Shown here piece after piece: positions 61,953 through 64,000 of a stretch of DNA of 64,000 nucleotides. The notes beneath the pieces are model-generated. The model was not told the origin of the DNA, ran no database searches, and was given only the letters and a program-made list of their open reading frames with translations. Each line of letters starts with the position of its first letter. Positions within the stretch are counted from its first letter, which is position 1. Origin of the DNA: Paenibacillus sp. SC116 (GTDB lineage Bacteria > Bacillota > Bacilli > Paenibacillales > Paenibacillaceae); contig NZ_JANIOF010000001.1 in NCBI RefSeq assembly GCF_024733555.1, positions 2,600,777 through 2,664,776 of the forward strand. Reading direction: 5' to 3'. A program made the position numbers and the translations under genes.

Positions 61953-61971
61953 GATAATCCCCCCCCTTTTC

Positions 61972-62238
61972 TTATTCCTGACCCTGATTCAAGCTGATAT
62001 AATTCATGATTTGGTTAATCGTGCTGAAGTTACGGAAGTCGAGATCCTCGTCGTTCCATGCCACCCCGAATTCCATCTCTGTCGCGATTACCAGCTTAAT
62101 AAAAGTCATCGAGTTAATGCCGAGGGAAGATAGATCATCATCTGGATCAATGTTTTCAAGCATTTGTGGGTCATCCACGTTATCCTTCAAAATTTCGATT
62201 ACTTTCGCTTTTAATTCGTCCATCGTTTCAATTGTCAT
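61972..62238 (-). CDS. Discrete acyl/peptidyl carrier protein
   Basis: 88 residues with one carrier domain; the modified Ser is at about 43 in GINSMTFIKL. The C-terminal half (DLDFRNFSTINQIMNYI) is strikingly similar to the end of the first-operon ACP at 143-406 (DLKNFSTVNNLVALI), so both belong to one free-ACP subfamily. AGGAGG precedes ATG. It lies 14 bases after the PKS stop and 19 before the radical SAM gene. It may hold the radical SAM substrate or an acyl group passed to or from the BtrH domain. Confidence 0.88.
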   Translation of the reverse strand: MTIETMDELKAKVIEILKDNVDDPQMLENIDPDDDLSSLGINSMTFIKLVIATEMEFGVAWNDEDLDFRNFSTINQIMNYISLNQGQE

Positions 62239-62252
62239 TATAATTCCTCCTA

Positions 62253-64000
62253 TTAGTTAGGTGATAATGTGCATTCAAGTTGGTCCATGAATGTCGACAG
62301 AAATTGCTGTTCAGCTTCCCATAATCGTTCCAATCTGGCATGCATGGCCTCGATCCTATCGACTTGATAAGTTGGTACGTACAAAAAGCGTACGCTCCCT
62401 TTCCGAATCGTTTCCCACTGCTCCACACATGCGTGATGAGCTGCAACAACAGCGGCATCAGCTCCGTAAAGAGCCGTTAGTCGGTAACCTTCTACTTGCT
62501 TGGCGTTCAATATTTGATTCAATGTCTCAACGATCACTTCAATCTGCTGCTTGTAAAGGTCTTCTGAAGAACTGATTGCTTTGATCCACCCTACAAATTG
62601 ATGCAGCACCGCCATACTTTCGTTCAGAAGACGACGGTTCTGAAGCTGGTTGTTGGCAAACAGCTGTTGAAGCTCTGCTAACTTGGGCTTCCATTGACTG
62701 GCACTGTGATTGTATTCCGTGATGTAATAAGCAACTCGCTGCTCCCTTTGTTGAAAGTGATCTTGGAATCCTTGGCACGCGCGCACGAGATCCTCATAGT
62801 CGATCAAGCATGGCTTGTACGTAAGGTTTTCACGTCGATCATGTTCGAAAATATGGAATTTCTTACTATGTTCATTACAGCCGTAAATAAGAAGCGTATG
62901 ATCCACATGCTGCTTCTGATACGCATCCTTACGGAATGGCACATAGTAGCTGTCTATCCACACAATAACGGGATGCCCTTGACGGATACGCTGTGTGATC
63001 TCTTCTACGATGTTCAGGAATTCGCTGCCCGTGTGCACCGTTAAATGGAATTGTGAAAATAAAGTCTCAATCGGTTGAACTTCTTGGTAGCGAAGCTCGT
63101 ATCCACCAGCACTTTCTGTATGCTCGCTATGGTGAAATCCGATTACATCATTAAGGAGAAATGGCAGTATGCTGCCTCCAAAATGGTTAACTACTGGGAA
63201 AAAGGAATTGTAGAAACAATTGCGGTAGTATAAATCGTTAAATGGCTCCATGTCTGGCAATATAAACGTATCCGAGTCGTAAATTGAATCTAAGTTAGCT
63301 TCCTCCACGAGCAAAGCGCTGCTAGATATTTCGCTAGCTGCAGCATCATCTGTCATGGCCAACCGCTCGCTAATCACCTGCTGTACCGATTCATCCACAT
63401 CCACTGGCATGGCTTCACCTGAATGTTGCTCTAAGCAAGCCGCCGCTTCACGAATCGTAGAATATTGGTATAGCTGCTCCGAGCTAAACGACAATCCTGC
63501 TTGCTCTAGCTCCACTTCCAAGCGTATCGCTAAAATGGAATTGCCTCCAAGCTCGAAGAAATCATCATCTACATTGAGCTCTGCAACGCCTAGCAGCCGT
63601 TCCCACAATTGGGCTAGCTTTATTTCTGTTGGGGTGTACTGTCCGTCCGTCTTTCCATGTAGACGAGGTGTAGGTGTCATGGAAGTATGAGTAGAAGACA
63701 ATGACGGAATCGAACTCGTTTCTTTGCTGCATCCGGCTGCATTCGCTTCAGTTGCAGACCAAGCCTTATACGTATCAGCGGATGGATCAATCCAGCATCT
63801 TGATGGATCAAAGGTGTATACAGGAAGGTGGAGCTTCCTACGATTGCGCCCTTCGTAGAAGCGTTCCCAGTCCACTTCAGCACCCTGTACAATGTGCTGA
63901 GCAAGCTGCTCTAGTTGGCTGCGGGTTAATGTGCCACTGTCAGCAGCTTGGACCATCAACTCCTGTGCAGCCTCATTGAGGACTCTCCATTCATCAGAAG
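62253..64000 (-). CDS. PKS C-terminus: post-AT linker, ACP, BtrH-type acyltransferase domain (partial)
   Basis: 582 codons are visible; the frame stays open to the right edge, so the N-terminus is missing. The first residues are the end of an AT and the post-AT linker (VDWERFYEGRNRRKLHLPVYTF). The ACP has Ser codon at 63537-63539 (GGNSILAIRL). After a linker of about 90 residues comes a BtrH-N-like domain: candidate nucleophile Cys (63216-63218) in RNCFYNSFFP, Asp in VIVWIDSYYVPF (62952-62954) and His in DHTLLIYGC (62898-62900), then about 180 helical residues (DUF4872-like position). BtrH in butirosin moves an acyl chain from a carrier to an amine. Fused here, it probably releases the PKS chain onto an amine in place of a thioesterase. 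Confidence 0.85.
   Translation of the reverse strand, partial: SDEWRVLNEAAQELMVQAADSGTLTRSQLEQLAQHIVQGAEVDWERFYEGRNRRKLHLPVYTFDPSRCWIDPSADTYKAWSATEANAAGCSKETSSIPSLSSTHTSMTPTPRLHGKTDGQYTPTEIKLAQLWERLLGVAELNVDDDFFELGGNSILAIRLEVELEQAGLSFSSEQLYQYSTIREAAACLEQHSGEAMPVDVDESVQQVISERLAMTDDAAASEISSSALLVEEANLDSIYDSDTFILPDMEPFNDLYYRNCFYNSFFPVVNHFGGSILPFLLNDVIGFHHSEHTESAGGYELRYQEVQPIETLFSQFHLTVHTGSEFLNIVEEITQRIRQGHPVIVWIDSYYVPFRKDAYQKQHVDHTLLIYGCNEHSKKFHIFEHDRRENLTYKPCLIDYEDLVRACQGFQDHFQQREQRVAYYITEYNHSASQWKPKLAELQQLFANNQLQNRRLLNESMAVLHQFVGWIKAISSSEDLYKQQIEVIVETLNQILNAKQVEGYRLTALYGADAAVVAAHHACVEQWETIRKGSVRFLYVPTYQVDRIEAMHARLERLWEAEQQFLSTFMDQLECTLSPN

Noticed and set aside
1-64000. CRISPR arrays, tRNA/rRNA genes, complete insertion sequences, phage genes
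   Set aside because: Looked for regular repeat-spacer blocks, tRNA-like arms, transposase motifs and phage modules; none seen.

Overview
The window reads like a chromosome segment of a Gram-positive, moderately AT-rich Paenibacillaceae-type Firmicute (Paenibacillus, or less likely Brevibacillus). The supporting signs are strong GGAGG ribosome sites, PerR-type boxes, sigma-A promoters, Firmicute-type Rho-independent terminators, and two hybrid NRPS/PKS loci. The genus is an inference; no rRNA or other taxonomic marker is present.

Region 1 (about 1-28.2 kb, minus strand) is most of a hybrid NRPS-PKS operon that continues past the left edge. Reading along transcription it holds: a candidate sigma-A promoter with a leader of about 0.5 kb, a small DUF6790-like membrane protein, a megasynthase of about 5560 residues (C-A-T-KS-AT-T-C-A-T-KS-AT*-T-C-A-T-C, AT* lacking its serine), a FAAL-ACP-KS protein whose AT is eroded, a discrete ACP, an acyl-CoA dehydrogenase, a discrete AT, a class III aminotransferase, a 3-hydroxyacyl-CoA dehydrogenase, an FkbH-like protein, a second ACP, and the start of a CPBP-like membrane protein. 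Most junctions overlap or nearly touch. FkbH + ACP + the two dehydrogenases is the known toolkit for glycerate-derived hydroxymalonyl-ACP. FAAL + KS + trans-AT + aminotransferase suggests an amino-fatty-acyl start unit. A 2-hydroxy-3-amino acyl start unit is my inference. No thioesterase is visible.

Region 2 (28.2-58.1 kb) is mixed chromosomal content: a patatin-like lipase, a D,D-carboxypeptidase, glutaminase, an AbgB-like M20 amidohydrolase with an MFS carrier and an unusual regulator, a secreted 5'-nucleotidase, a mini-metalloprotease/HEAT pair, a shortened Nudix protein, Tag glycosylase, a FAD-Rieske oxidoreductase, a transporter/serine hydrolase pair, an AAC(3)-like acetyltransferase, a MarR/quinone reductase divergon, a GNAT with a candidate attenuation leader, a PerR-type ahpC-ahpF locus, DinB, a GntR/ABC operon, an agmatine-deiminase-family enzyme and an MFS exporter. 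Several decayed gene pieces lie between them.

Region 3 (58.1-64 kb, minus strand) is the tail of a second biosynthetic operon entering from the right edge: a PKS C-terminus ending in ACP plus a BtrH-type acyltransferase domain, a free ACP, a radical SAM/SPASM enzyme, a BtrH-like protein without the catalytic cysteine, and a GT2 glycosyltransferase carrying a degenerate methyltransferase-like domain. This combination is the best candidate in the window for an undescribed pathway. It suggests carrier-to-amine offloading as in butirosin, fused here to an assembly line.
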